DNA from: Caldilineaceae bacterium
GTDB lineage: Bacteria; Chloroflexota; Anaerolineae; Caldilineales; Caldilineaceae
DNA length: 6,950 nucleotides
Reading direction: 5' to 3'
Assembly: GCA_012032975.1 (NCBI GenBank)
Contig: JAAUPU010000145.1
Coordinates: forward strand, 1-6,950
In this document: one piece after another, positions 1 to 6,950 of the stretch
Layout of the letters: each line of letters starts with the position of its first letter
How positions within the stretch are numbered: position 1 is the stretch's first letter
Position numbers and translations under genes: made by a program
Notes under the pieces: generated by a model
What the model saw: the letters and a program-made list of their open reading frames with translations, nothing else
The model's database searches: none
Told to the model about the DNA's origin: nothing

Positions 1-1278
1 ATCCAGTTTCGTCAGGTTTCCAAACGATTTGCCCTGAACCGACAGGTCGATCGCTCCCTGCTCGACCTGTTCCAGCGGCTGGTAGGTCGCAAGCAGCCCA
101 AAGAGTATTTTTGGTCTTTGCAGGATGTGACCATCGATATCTTTCGCGGCGCGACCGTTGGACTCATCGGCGAAAACGGCGCAGGCAAGAGTACGTTCCT
201 CAAATTGGTCAGCGGCATTTTGACGCCAACAGAAGGTGAGATCCAAGTCAATGGGCGGGTTTCCGCGCTGCTGGAACTAGGCGCCGGATTCCATCCCGAG
301 TTGACGGGGCGCGAGAACATCCATTTGCAGAGCTCCCTGATGGGCCTGCATCGCCGTGAGATCGACGCACTGGTTGAGCCGGTGATTGAGTTTGCCGACC
401 TGGGGCCGTTTATCGACACACCGGTGAAGCACTATTCGTCCGGCATGTATGCACGTCTTGGCTTCGCCATCGCGATCTTTGTAGACCCAGACCTGCTTCT
501 GGTCGACGAAGTCCTGGCCGTGGGTGACGAAAATTTTCAACGACGTTGTCTCGACGTGATCCATGGGATGCAGTCTCAAAACAAGACGATCTTGATTGTC
601 TCCCACAGCCTGCATCAAGTGATGACTCTCTGCGACCACTGTATCTGGATGGACGATGGGCGGGTGGTTGCCTTTGGGCCGACCACCGATGTGATCCGCG
701 CCTACCTGGCTTCAGTCAATCAGGCGATGGCAGAGCGGTTGGGCGAAGGGAACGAAGTCCGACGGCTCGCCATGGCCGCGGATCGTCTGCTGACCAGCGA
801 TGAACCGCCGCGGCGCTGGGGCAAGGGGCCGATTCGTATTGAAGGGGTCTCCATGTTTGGCGCGGATGGCCGCAGCCGCTGGTCGTTTGAACCCCACGAA
901 AGCATCGACGTACAGATCGAGTATCGCGCATCGTCCGCCCTGCCAACGCCGATCTTCAGCGTGTTGATCCACAAAATGGATGGTCACTATTTGTGGGCAA
1001 GCAACACGCTCGACCATCCCGTCTGTGCCATTGAGCAACCAGGTGCTGGCACGTTGACCGTCGAGATTCCCGCGCTGGCCCTGACCGCGGGCCGTTACCA
1101 TCTGTCCGCTGCTGCGTACGTGAAGCCGGATCCTCCCTATTGGGAGAATCCCAGCGATTTCCACGAGCAGCTCTATGATTTTCAAGTCGTCTCAGAGCGG
1201 GCAATCCACGGCGACATCTACATGCCCAGCAAGTGGCGGCACCAGGCTCCACAAGCCGCCGAACGGATCCCGGAATAG
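1..1278 (+). CDS. ABC polysaccharide exporter ATP-binding protein, Wzt/TagH-like (5' partial)
   Basis: The ATPase subunit of an ABC-2-type exporter that moves lipid-linked O-antigen, teichoic acid-like or other surface glycan across the inner membrane. The frame is open from base 1, so the start lies upstream; the first visible residues (IQFRQVSKRF) are the usual beginning of the nucleotide-binding domain, so probably only a few residues are missing. Counting from base 1: Walker A GENGAGKST at 57-65, signature YSSGM at 145-149, Walker B LLLVDE at 165-170, then a VGDENFQRRC segment typical of Wzt proteins, and the switch histidine (VSH) at 202. After about residue 270 comes a beta-rich tail (IRIEGVSMFGADG, then SVLIHKMDGHYLWASNT) resembling the Wzt C-terminal carbohydrate-binding domain, which in known Wzt proteins binds the modified chain end. 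425 residues are visible, a usual length for Wzt with this tail. The permease (Wzm-like) is not in the window and is expected just upstream. The family call is secure; the transported glycan is unknown. Confidence 0.95.
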   Translation: MQFRQVSKRFALNRQVDRSLLDLFQRLVGRKQPKEYFWSLQDVTIDIFRGATVGLIGENGAGKSTFLKLVSGILTPTEGEIQVNGRVSALLELGAGFHPELTGRENIHLQSSLMGLHRREIDALVEPVIEFADLGPFIDTPVKHYSSGMYARLGFAIAIFVDPDLLLVDEVLAVGDENFQRRCLDVIHGMQSQNKTILIVSHSLHQVMTLCDHCIWMDDGRVVAFGPTTDVIRAYLASVNQAMAERLGEGNEVRRLAMAADRLLTSDEPPRRWGKGPIRIEGVSMFGADGRSRWSFEPHESIDVQIEYRASSALPTPIFSVLIHKMDGHYLWASNTLDHPVCAIEQPGAGTLTVEIPALALTAGRYHLSAAAYVKPDPPYWENPSDFHEQLYDFQVVSERAIHGDIYMPSKWRHQAPQAAERIPE

Positions 1279-1284
1279 AGAGGA
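1277..1284 (+). promoter_or_regulatory. Candidate Shine-Dalgarno for the methyltransferase
   Basis: AGAGAGGA overlaps the stop codon of the ABC gene and is the only purine-rich ribosome-binding-like site before the methyltransferase. It lies 19 bases before the TTG at 1304, which is too far for a standard arrangement, but 7 bases before an in-frame ATC at 1292. It suggests translation starts in this stretch but does not settle the start codon. Confidence 0.35.
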
Positions 1285-1303
1285 TCGACCGATCTCAGCG
1301 CCT

Positions 1304-2200
1304 TTGCCACAATCGGACCTGGAGAATCGATATTATCAATATCTGCGCGAACATGGATATAGCCGCGCAGATTCTCTGCTCGCGGTCCTGAACTACTATG
1401 CACCCTATTTTCGGGATTTTGACCGCATCGTGGATATCGGATGTGGCCACGGCGAGTTCCTGCAAATTTTGCGCGACGCCGGTGCTTCGCCGGTGGGGGT
1501 GGACATCGACCCAGCTATGGTGGCGCGTTGCCAGGAGCTTGGGCTAGAGGCCCATCATGCCGACATTCTGGAATGGCTACCTGCGCAGAGCCAACCTTTT
1601 GACGCCGCCTTTTCGACCAATGTGATGGAGCATCTGCCGCCGGAGCAGGTGATGGCGATTGTGCGCTCTGCATTTGATGCGCTGCGACCGGGTGGAATGC
1701 TCCTGCTTGGCGTGCCCAATCCTGAATCGGCGATCGTACAGTTTCACGAATTTTGGCGAGACCCGACCCATGTTCGTCTGTACAGTCGGCAGTTGCTGGA
1801 GTTTTTCCTGTTTGACGCTGGTTTCAGAGAGATCCAGAGTGGCGAGAACATCGCCGCCCGCTGGGAGGGCGTTGACAAGGTACTCGAAGGGCCGGACCCC
1901 GTCGACCGAGTCGAATTTGAACTGGACCGCTGGTCGCCGCTGCCGATTCCCCCGCAGCCAGGCGCATCGTGGCGCGAGCGGGTCGCATTTTCAGTTTCCC
2001 ATTTTGCCTACAAGAAGTTTATCGAACCCTACACTTCGCCGATGCGCCAGGCGATTGCGCTTGAAATGCAAGCGCTTCAGGAGACAGAGCAGCGCCTCAA
2101 CGAGCAGATCCGCCGAGTCATGCTCTCTTTCCACCCGAGCCGCGAGGTCTTCGTGCTCGGATTCAAACCGGATGACAGGCGCGCCGAACCGTCAATCTGA
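1304..2200 (+). CDS. class I SAM-dependent methyltransferase
   Basis: A cytoplasmic methyltransferase that transfers a methyl group from S-adenosylmethionine, most likely to a sugar or to the end of the glycan made by this locus. With TTG 1304 as residue 1 (298 aa): Rossmann motif I VDIGCGHGEF at 43-52, acidic motif with D67 and D69 (GVDID), motif IV-like NVMEHL at 106-111, then LRPGGMLLLGVPN, all classic Methyltransf_11/23 features. A short charged helix with coiled-coil character follows at about 247-275, then a tail ending VFVLGFKPDD. The start is uncertain: the frame is open back to ATG 1175, but that would overlap the ABC gene by 104 bases and add 43 residues with no domain character. 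TTG 1304 places a typical N-terminus (SDLENRYYQYL) directly before the fold. It lies 25 bases after the ABC gene. Known systems such as WbdD/Wzt pair a chain-capping methyltransferase with the Wzt tail; the position suggests, but does not prove, the same here. Confidence 0.88.
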   Translation: MPQSDLENRYYQYLREHGYSRADSLLAVLNYYAPYFRDFDRIVDIGCGHGEFLQILRDAGASPVGVDIDPAMVARCQELGLEAHHADILEWLPAQSQPFDAAFSTNVMEHLPPEQVMAIVRSAFDALRPGGMLLLGVPNPESAIVQFHEFWRDPTHVRLYSRQLLEFFLFDAGFREIQSGENIAARWEGVDKVLEGPDPVDRVEFELDRWSPLPIPPQPGASWRERVAFSVSHFAYKKFIEPYTSPMRQAIALEMQALQETEQRLNEQIRRVMLSFHPSREVFVLGFKPDDRRAEPSI

Positions 2201-2233
2201 TTGCTCCCCGGCGCCGATGTTCGGCACCCAACC

Positions 2234-5120
2234 ATGAGAATCTTTTCCCAGATGCGGCAAAGCGCGAGCATACTTCGGCGTGACCAAATAGTCGGGCCGA
2301 TCCTGCTCTGGCTGCTGCTATTTGTCTGCGTAGCCTGGGTAGGACTTGGCGCGGATAGACCGACGGTGCGGTGGGACGGCACCCTCTATTTTTGCCCCTT
2401 TGCGCTCGCTCTATTTTGATGGCGATCTTCAGTTGTTCAACGAAGCGCAACAATACGATTGGCTGGCGGAATTTTTCGGCGTCACTCCTCAAGACAAACC
2501 CCTGCCCAATCCATTTGCCATCGGCAGTGCGCTGCTTTGGCTACCCTTTTATACCCTGGCCGATCTGTTCTGCTGGCTTCAACCACAGTGCAATCGGGAT
2601 GGCTATTCGGCCCCCTATGTTCAGGCCATCTTTGTCGGCACCGCGTTTTGGACCAGCATCGGCTTGGCGCTCAATGTGGCGACCTTGCGTCGGTTGCTGG
2701 TCACTTCGACCATCGGCGTTGCCGAGCTGACGGTTGGCGCGCTGGCTTTGGCCTCTCCCCTGGTTTTCTACCTGCTTCTTCGCCCGGACTACGCCCATGC
2801 CAACTCCTACTTTGCGGTAGCTCTCTTGCTCTTTCTCACCGTGGCCTGGACAGCCCGGAGACCGCTTTCGCCAGGACGTGTGTTGGCGTGCGGACTTGCA
2901 ACCGGGCTGGTATTCCTGGTGCGCTGGCAGGATATCATCGTCGGCCTTCTGCCGTTTGTTCTGCTCCTGTGGCCGAAAGAGAGGCCGGCGCGTTGGGGAG
3001 CGTTGCGCGGTCTTATCGGGCGGTGGATGCTCTTTGGCGTCGGCATTCTGCTTGTGGCTTCGTTGCAACTCTTGGCCTGGCGCGCGACCTTCGGCACATT
3101 CCTGACCCTGCCTCAAGGTGAAGGCTTTCTCGCATTTGCCCATGTACAGGTCGTGGAATTCTTTTTTTCGACCTGGAATGGCCTGTTGTTGTGGCATCCC
3201 ATTATCTTGATGGCGCTGCTGGGATTTTTTGTGGCGCGCTCGAGTTTTTTTTCAGCGTGGGCGGAGCAGGCGACCCAACTGCGTGTCGTCCTCCTCGTCG
3301 TGATCGGGGTCGAGATTCTTGTCAGCATGACGGTTGCAGACTGGTGGGCCGGCGGCGCGTTTGGTCAGCGGCGGCTCGTCTCCATCCTGCCGCTGTTGAG
3401 CGTCGGTCTCTGTCATCTAATCTGGGTCGCCCTTCAAAGTCGGCGGATAGTGCGCACATCCGTCGTCGGCCTGATCTGTCTGCTCGTTCTGTGGAATGGG
3501 CTGACCATGCTCCGTTTCCGCCAGGGTTCTCTTCCCTTCAATCCCGCCGATCCTGCCTGGTATCGCAGCGGCCGGCCCTATGACCCCTTTGACTACGCCC
3601 GCAGATTCCAGGATATCCTTCTGGGCGCGAACCATGATCTACCTGACGGTGCCTTCCTTTTGAATCGTTCGCAGTTCGCCGATGAATCTCAAGATCCGAA
3701 CCCTGCCCACGGTCCATTTTGGCTCGGGCTGATCGTTGGCTGCACGTTTGTCCAATGGCTGATCTTGGCGGCGCAGATACCCCTGTTGACTCGTCTGCCA
3801 GATTGGTTCTGGCCGTTGAGAAGAACACCGCTCTCTGCCCAGTGGCTCTTGTTGATCGTGGCGGTGCTGGCAATTCTGATCGTTGCCGCCGTGCTTCGGC
3901 AGCCAGCCAGGACCTGGCTCAACTTGACGCTGTTGGTTGCGCTCGGGGTTGCGTTTCAGTTTGGATTTTCCCTCTCCGAAGGGCGTGGTCTGGATGGCTT
4001 GCGCGACCGGATCGTCACGACGGGCCATGCCGAATTTGCCCGCGTCGCCGTCGAGCAGCGGAGCATGGGCGACGTGCTCGTGAACTATGAAGCCCTGGCG
4101 CAGTCCGGGGAGCTGGGCGCCTACGCCAGGAGCAAACCCCCTGGCCAATTGCTGCTCTACATGCTCAGCGAGCGGCTGGCGTATGGGGTCCAGCCCCATG
4201 AAGACCCCGATCTTCGGCTGGCATGGTTTCAGACCGTGGCCACATTTCTTTGGCCGATCTTGAGCTACCTGGTGCTTGTCCCCCTCTATTTTCTGGCCAC
4301 GGCGTTGTTGGGCGCGACAGGGTCACATGCCACATCCGCCTGGCATGTGACGCTTCTCTATCTCTTTGCGCCTCCCGTCGCGTTGATGGCGCTGCAGGCG
4401 GACCAGGTATTTTTTCCCTTGATCTTCACGCTATGCCTGCTGGCAGGGTTCCACGCGACACGCGCGGACCGGATCTGGATGTTGCTGCTGGCCGGCGCCC
4501 TGGGCTACCTTGCCCTCTTTGTCTCGTTTGGGCTGGTCGTGATCGCACCGTTTTTGATCGGTTTTGCATTCTACTTTGGCCACGCCGCGGGCAGCAGAGA
4601 CGCCCGGCGCATCGCACGTCAACTGCTGCTGATGGCAGCCGGCGCATTGCTGTTCGACCTGCTGCTTCGTCTGCTGGCAGGCTACGATCTGTTCGTGCGC
4701 TATCGTGCAGCGGTCGCCTTTCACCAATCCTGGAAAGGCTGGGATAACAACCTGCTGGATGTCGCCTACTACGCCGGGCTGAATTTGATCGAGTATGCTT
4801 TCTGGATTGGGGCGCCGTTGACGATCCTGGCAGCGTTGGCCTGGTGGCGAGCGGCTGAACAAGTCCAGTTCCTGCCGTGGCGCCTCATTGTCTCACAGGC
4901 CCTCATCCTGGCCGCTGTGATCTGCGCGCTTGCGATCTTTGGCAGGACCAAGGCCGAGGTTGCGCGCTTGTGGTTGTTCCTGTTGCCCTATGTCTGTTTG
5001 GTGGCTGCCTACGAATTGGGCGCGAGGTTTGCCGTGCGGACGAACCATGTTCTGTATCTTGTGCTTTTGCTTCAGATAGGAACGACCTATCTGCTCAAGC
5101 TCAACCAGGATTTTTGGTAA
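2234..5120 (+). CDS. fused two-module GT-C (GT39/PMT-like) membrane glycosyltransferase, frameshifted near its N-terminus
   Basis: A large polytopic inner-membrane protein resembling two GT-C-fold glycosyltransferases joined end to end; such enzymes use polyprenyl-phosphate sugars on the outer face. The open frame 2346-5120 alone gives 924 aa beginning at an unconvincing MARIDRRCGG. The true beginning lies in the frame starting at ATG 2234: MRIFSQMRQ, a first membrane helix at residues 20-38, then a loop RWDGTLYF. Dropping one T from the T5 run at 2389-2393 joins it to APLRSLYFDGDLQLFNE, giving 961 aa. Module 1 (about 1-490) has the loop with D48 and DGD at 62-64, a PNPF.IGSALLW stretch, many helices and FGQRRLVS. 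Module 2 (about 530-961) has a loop with GHAEF (597-601) and YARSKPPG (630-637), the latter like the KPP motif of ArnT/PMT enzymes, then more helices to NQDFW. No clear Shine-Dalgarno precedes ATG 2234. The exact donor and acceptor are unknown. The break may be a sequencing error or a real mutation. Confidence 0.85.
2389..2393 (+). other. frameshift site (T5 run) in the GT-C gene
   Basis: Upstream, the coding frame runs through RWDGTLYF. If it continues unchanged it gives CPFALALF and stops at about 2419. Removing one T gives LYFAPLRSLYFDGDLQ, which continues into the long downstream frame without a gap. The total then becomes exactly divisible by three, 962 codons including the stop. A one-base gain in the T run is the simplest explanation. 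Confidence 0.85.
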
Positions 5121-5121
5121 A

Positions 5122-6327
5122 ATGGTGGATGTAACGGCCAAGCAGATCGCCTTCCTGACTCCAGAAATCCCCTGGCCACCGGATCAGGGCGGCAAGTTGC
5201 GCACCTTCTATTTACTCAAAGCTGTTGGCAGCCCGCGCAGATGTCGATCTCTTTGCCCTCGCGATGGGAGCCGCTGCGCCCACGCAAACCACGGCAATAG
5301 TTTGCCGTTCGATACACCAGATAGAAGTGGCTGCGCAGACCCATTGGCAGGCACGAATCAAGAGCTTGTTGAAGCCTCTCCCGCGTTCCGTGCAGTTCTT
5401 GCACGCAGGGAAAGCTGGGCTAAGCTGCAAAGGCTGCTGGTGAGGCGACGCTATGACCTACTGGTCTGTGACGAGATTGGGATGGCCCCATATCTACCGG
5501 CCCAATCCGACTCTGCCAGGTTGATCATGCGCCAAAAGATCGACTTTCTGCACTATCGAGAAATGGCGCAGAGCCGCTCTCTCGGTGTTGCCAAAGCGCT
5601 CGACTGGTTGGAGGCGCGACGCCTCCAACGATATGAGCGGCAACAGATGCCCACCTTTGATGCCGCCGTCGTCTGCTCCCAGGATGATGGGGTGATTGCC
5701 CAGCAAGAGGGCGCCCCAGCCGTACACGTGATCGAGAATGGCGCCGATTTCGACTATTTTACGCCGCAGCGACGGCCAGATTCCAGGCCCACCATCCTGA
5801 TGCTAGGCACCATGCACTATTTTCCCAACATCGACCTTGTCAACCACTTTTTTGAAAACATGTATGCCCCGCTGGTAGAGCGTTTCCCCGATCTTCAAGT
5901 CCTGCTCGTCGGCCACAACCCACCCGAATCCATCCGGCGTTTGGCCAGCCGGCCGGGCGTGACTGTCACCGGCAGCGTGCCGGACGTGCGCCCGTACATG
6001 GCGCAAAGCTGGCTGCTGGCCGTTCCGCTGCGCCTGGGTGGGGGCACCCGATTGAAGATTGTGGAAGCAATGGCCGCCGAATTGCCCGTGGTCTCCACCC
6101 GCATCGGCGCCCAGGGGCTGGCATTTCAGGATGGCGAACATCTGCTGCTGGCCGATTCTGCGGGTGACTTTGTTGAGGCTGTGAGCCTGCTGCTGCGCGA
6201 CGAGATGCAGCGCCGCCGTCTGGCCGAAGCAGCCCTTACCTTTGCCCGTGATCGCTATAGCTGGAACGCGTTGGGTGCGCGATTTGCCGAACTCTGCGTG
6301 GGCCTCGGCGGAGGCTCACCCCTGTGA
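5122..6327 (+). CDS. GT4-family glycosyltransferase with an internal out-of-frame segment
   Basis: A retaining GT-B-fold glycosyltransferase (GT4 type) that would transfer a sugar from a nucleotide-sugar donor to the growing lipid-linked glycan at the cytoplasmic membrane face. The 401-aa open frame starts with the acceptor-domain motif PPDQGGKLRTFYLLK (residues 19-33). Residues 34-96 are then a Cys/Arg-rich sequence unlike any glycosyltransferase. From about residue 97 the protein is normal again: YDLLVCDE (111-118), RQKIDFLHYRE (from 137), then the donor-binding half (Glyco_trans_1_4-like) with LGTMHYFPN (228-236), the VTGSVPDVRPYM stretch and GGGTRLKIVEAMA (306-318), where E315 is the conserved acidic residue. 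In the +1 frame, the stretch 5222-5410 encodes LAARADVDLFALAMG and KPLPRSVQFLHAG, matching the paralogue downstream, so two compensating one-base indels bracket it. The start is 1 base after the previous stop, with AGGA 11 bases upstream. The exact sugar is unknown. Confidence 0.92.
   Translation: MVDVTAKQIAFLTPEIPWPPDQGGKLRTFYLLKAVGSPRRCRSLCPRDGSRCAHANHGNSLPFDTPDRSGCADPLAGTNQELVEASPAFRAVLARRESWAKLQRLLVRRRYDLLVCDEIGMAPYLPAQSDSARLIMRQKIDFLHYREMAQSRSLGVAKALDWLEARRLQRYERQQMPTFDAAVVCSQDDGVIAQQEGAPAVHVIENGADFDYFTPQRRPDSRPTILMLGTMHYFPNIDLVNHFFENMYAPLVERFPDLQVLLVGHNPPESIRRLASRPGVTVTGSVPDVRPYMAQSWLLAVPLRLGGGTRLKIVEAMAAELPVVSTRIGAQGLAFQDGEHLLLADSAGDFVEAVSLLLRDEMQRRRLAEAALTFARDRYSWNALGARFAELCVGLGGGSPL
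5218..5410 (+). other. segment read out of frame between two compensating indels
   Basis: Relative to the intact paralogue downstream, one base appears gained at AAAG (5218-5221) and one lost at the GGG run (5408-5410). The frame starting at 5222 restores a continuous match: LLAARADVDLF lines up with GLTEVADVDLF, and KPLPRSVQFLHAG with NPIPKAVRHFASP. The reading frame used by the surrounding gene stays open by chance, so the fault is hidden. Confidence 0.85.
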
Positions 6328-6380
6328 AGCCAGTTGCCAAGAACCCGCACACCCGATGGGTCGTCCCTGGAAATAGGATT

Positions 6381-6385
6381 GGAAG
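6381..6385 (+). promoter_or_regulatory. Shine-Dalgarno for the second GT4 gene
   Basis: GGAAG sits 6 bases before the GTG at 6392 and supports that start. An in-frame TAG at 6374-6376 excludes any earlier start. The 64-base gap before this gene holds nothing else of note. Confidence 0.55.
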
Positions 6386-6391
6386 TGGCCA

Positions 6392-6950
6392 GTGCGAGTT
6401 GCCGTGATCACCCCCTATCTGCCCTGGCCCGCGGACACCGGCGGCAAGCTGCGCTCCTTCTATCTGCTCAAGGGGCTGACCGAGGTCGCCGACGTTGACC
6501 TCTTTACCGTCTGCTATGGCCCGACGCCCTCAGCCGGCCGCCCTGCCGACTTATGTAACTCGGTGTCGATCCTCGCCATGCAGAACCGCTCGCCGCGCCG
6601 CGAGTTTTGGGAGGCCTGGTTCAATCCAATCCCCAAGGCCGTGCGCCATTTCGCCTCGCCGGCGACGGTGCGCGCCGTACAGAGACGGATTTCAAACGGC
6701 TATGATCTGCTCGTCTGCGACGAAATCTGTATGACGCCCTATGTCGACTTTCTGGCCGAACGTGGCAGCCCGTCTGACCATCCACCTCGCCTCGTTATGC
6801 GGCAGAAGGTCGATTATCTACACTATCGCGAGACCGCGGAACAGCGTCCGATGGGCCTCGAAAAGGAGCTGGATCGCCTGGAATCCCGGCGGCTGGAGCG
6901 GTATGAACGCGCCAAGATGCCGCTCTTTCAAGCCGCGGTCGTTTGTTCCT
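6392..6950 (+). CDS. GT4-family glycosyltransferase, tandem paralogue (3' partial)
   Basis: The N-terminal half of a second GT-B/GT4 glycosyltransferase, likely acting in the same glycan pathway as its neighbour. 186 codons are visible before the window ends, with no stop. It starts at GTG 6392, giving VRVAVITPYLPWPAD; an in-frame TAG at 6374 rules out earlier starts. Motifs: GGKLR at 17-21, ADVDLF in the second strand, NPIPKAVRHFA, YDLLVCDE at 104-111, RQKVDYLHYRE from 137, and FQAAVVCS at the cut end, just before the linker to the donor-binding domain. By hand alignment of the last 55 residues with the upstream gene, 36 are identical with no gap, so the two are tandem paralogues. This copy has no frame break in the part seen and serves as the template that exposes the break in its neighbour. 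The donor-binding half and catalytic glutamate lie beyond the window. The separate sugar specificity is unknown. Confidence 0.9.
   Translation, partial: MRVAVITPYLPWPADTGGKLRSFYLLKGLTEVADVDLFTVCYGPTPSAGRPADLCNSVSILAMQNRSPRREFWEAWFNPIPKAVRHFASPATVRAVQRRISNGYDLLVCDEICMTPYVDFLAERGSPSDHPPRLVMRQKVDYLHYRETAEQRPMGLEKELDRLESRRLERYERAKMPLFQAAVVCS

Noticed and set aside
118..1278. TTG 118 as the start of the ABC ATPase
   Set aside because: The frame is open to base 1 and the preceding 39 codons encode the standard first strand and linker of the ATPase domain (QVSKRF), so TTG 118 is internal.
2389..2393. Programmed ribosomal frameshift site
   Set aside because: The T run fits slippage, but I see no downstream stimulatory structure or upstream ribosome-binding-like element, and similar indels occur elsewhere in the window; a sequence error or mutation is simpler.
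2201..2419. Separate small membrane protein of 72 residues
   Set aside because: From ATG 2234 it forms the missing N-terminus of the GT-C protein and joins it after removal of one T; it is not an independent gene.
2541..3197. Long minus-strand ORF of 218 residues
   Set aside because: It lies opposite the GT-C membrane gene, is Gln/Arg/Lys-rich with no recognisable domain, and looks like an antisense shadow of hydrophobic codons.
3639..4199. Minus-strand ORF of 186 residues
   Set aside because: It is also opposite the GT-C gene, of low-complexity composition with no domain or ribosome-binding support.
5225..5443. Separate 72-residue ORF within the GT4 gene
   Set aside because: Its sequence fills exactly the part of the glycosyltransferase that is garbled in the main frame; it is a frame-displaced segment of the same gene.
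6351..6361. Small inverted repeat ACCC-GAT-GGGT between the GT4 genes
   Set aside because: A 4-bp stem without a U tract is too weak for a terminator or a regulatory hairpin and is expected by chance.

Overview
The window is a densely packed, single-strand (+) piece of a bacterial cell-surface polysaccharide locus with moderately high GC content. There are five genes in a row: the ATP-binding subunit of an ABC polysaccharide exporter (5' end cut by the window), a class I SAM-dependent methyltransferase, a very large polytopic GT-C-type membrane protein, and two tandem GT4-type cytoplasmic glycosyltransferases (the second cut by the window's 3' end). Gaps are 25, 33, 1 and 64 bases. I see no terminator or convincing internal promoter, so the set reads as one operon. 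No RNA gene, IS element, CRISPR array or attachment site is visible. Gene content and style (Wzt-like ATPase with a carbohydrate-binding tail, multi-TM GT-C proteins, paired GT4 enzymes) would suit a Chloroflexota (Anaerolineae/Caldilineae-like) genome, but that is a stylistic impression, not proof.

Layout: 1-1278 Wzt/TagH-type ATPase with complete ABC motifs and a C-terminal Wzt_C-like domain; 1304-2200 methyltransferase with an uncertain start (no ATG in a sensible place); 2234-5120 fused two-module GT-C membrane protein whose first 53 codons lie in another frame because of one extra T in a T5 run; 5122-6327 GT4 glycosyltransferase whose residues 34-96 are read out of frame between two compensating single-base indels; 6392-6950 its paralogue, intact as far as it goes, starting at GTG.

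Likely cooperation (inference): cytoplasmic GT4 enzymes build a glycan on a lipid carrier. The methyltransferase may modify or cap it. The Wzt-like ATPase with its partner permease (outside the window) recognises and exports it. The GT-C protein would add sugars from polyprenyl-phosphate donors on the outer face of the membrane.

The main discoveries are at base level. Three single-base, homopolymer-associated frame breaks (about 2389-2393, 5218-5221, 5408-5410) corrupt two of the five genes. Two of them cancel and leave a deceptively open reading frame with a nonsense interior. They look like sequence errors or fresh mutations. Any automatic annotation of the GT-C protein (apparent start 2346) and of the first GT4 enzyme will be wrong in those parts. 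I found no convincing new defence or mobile system here.
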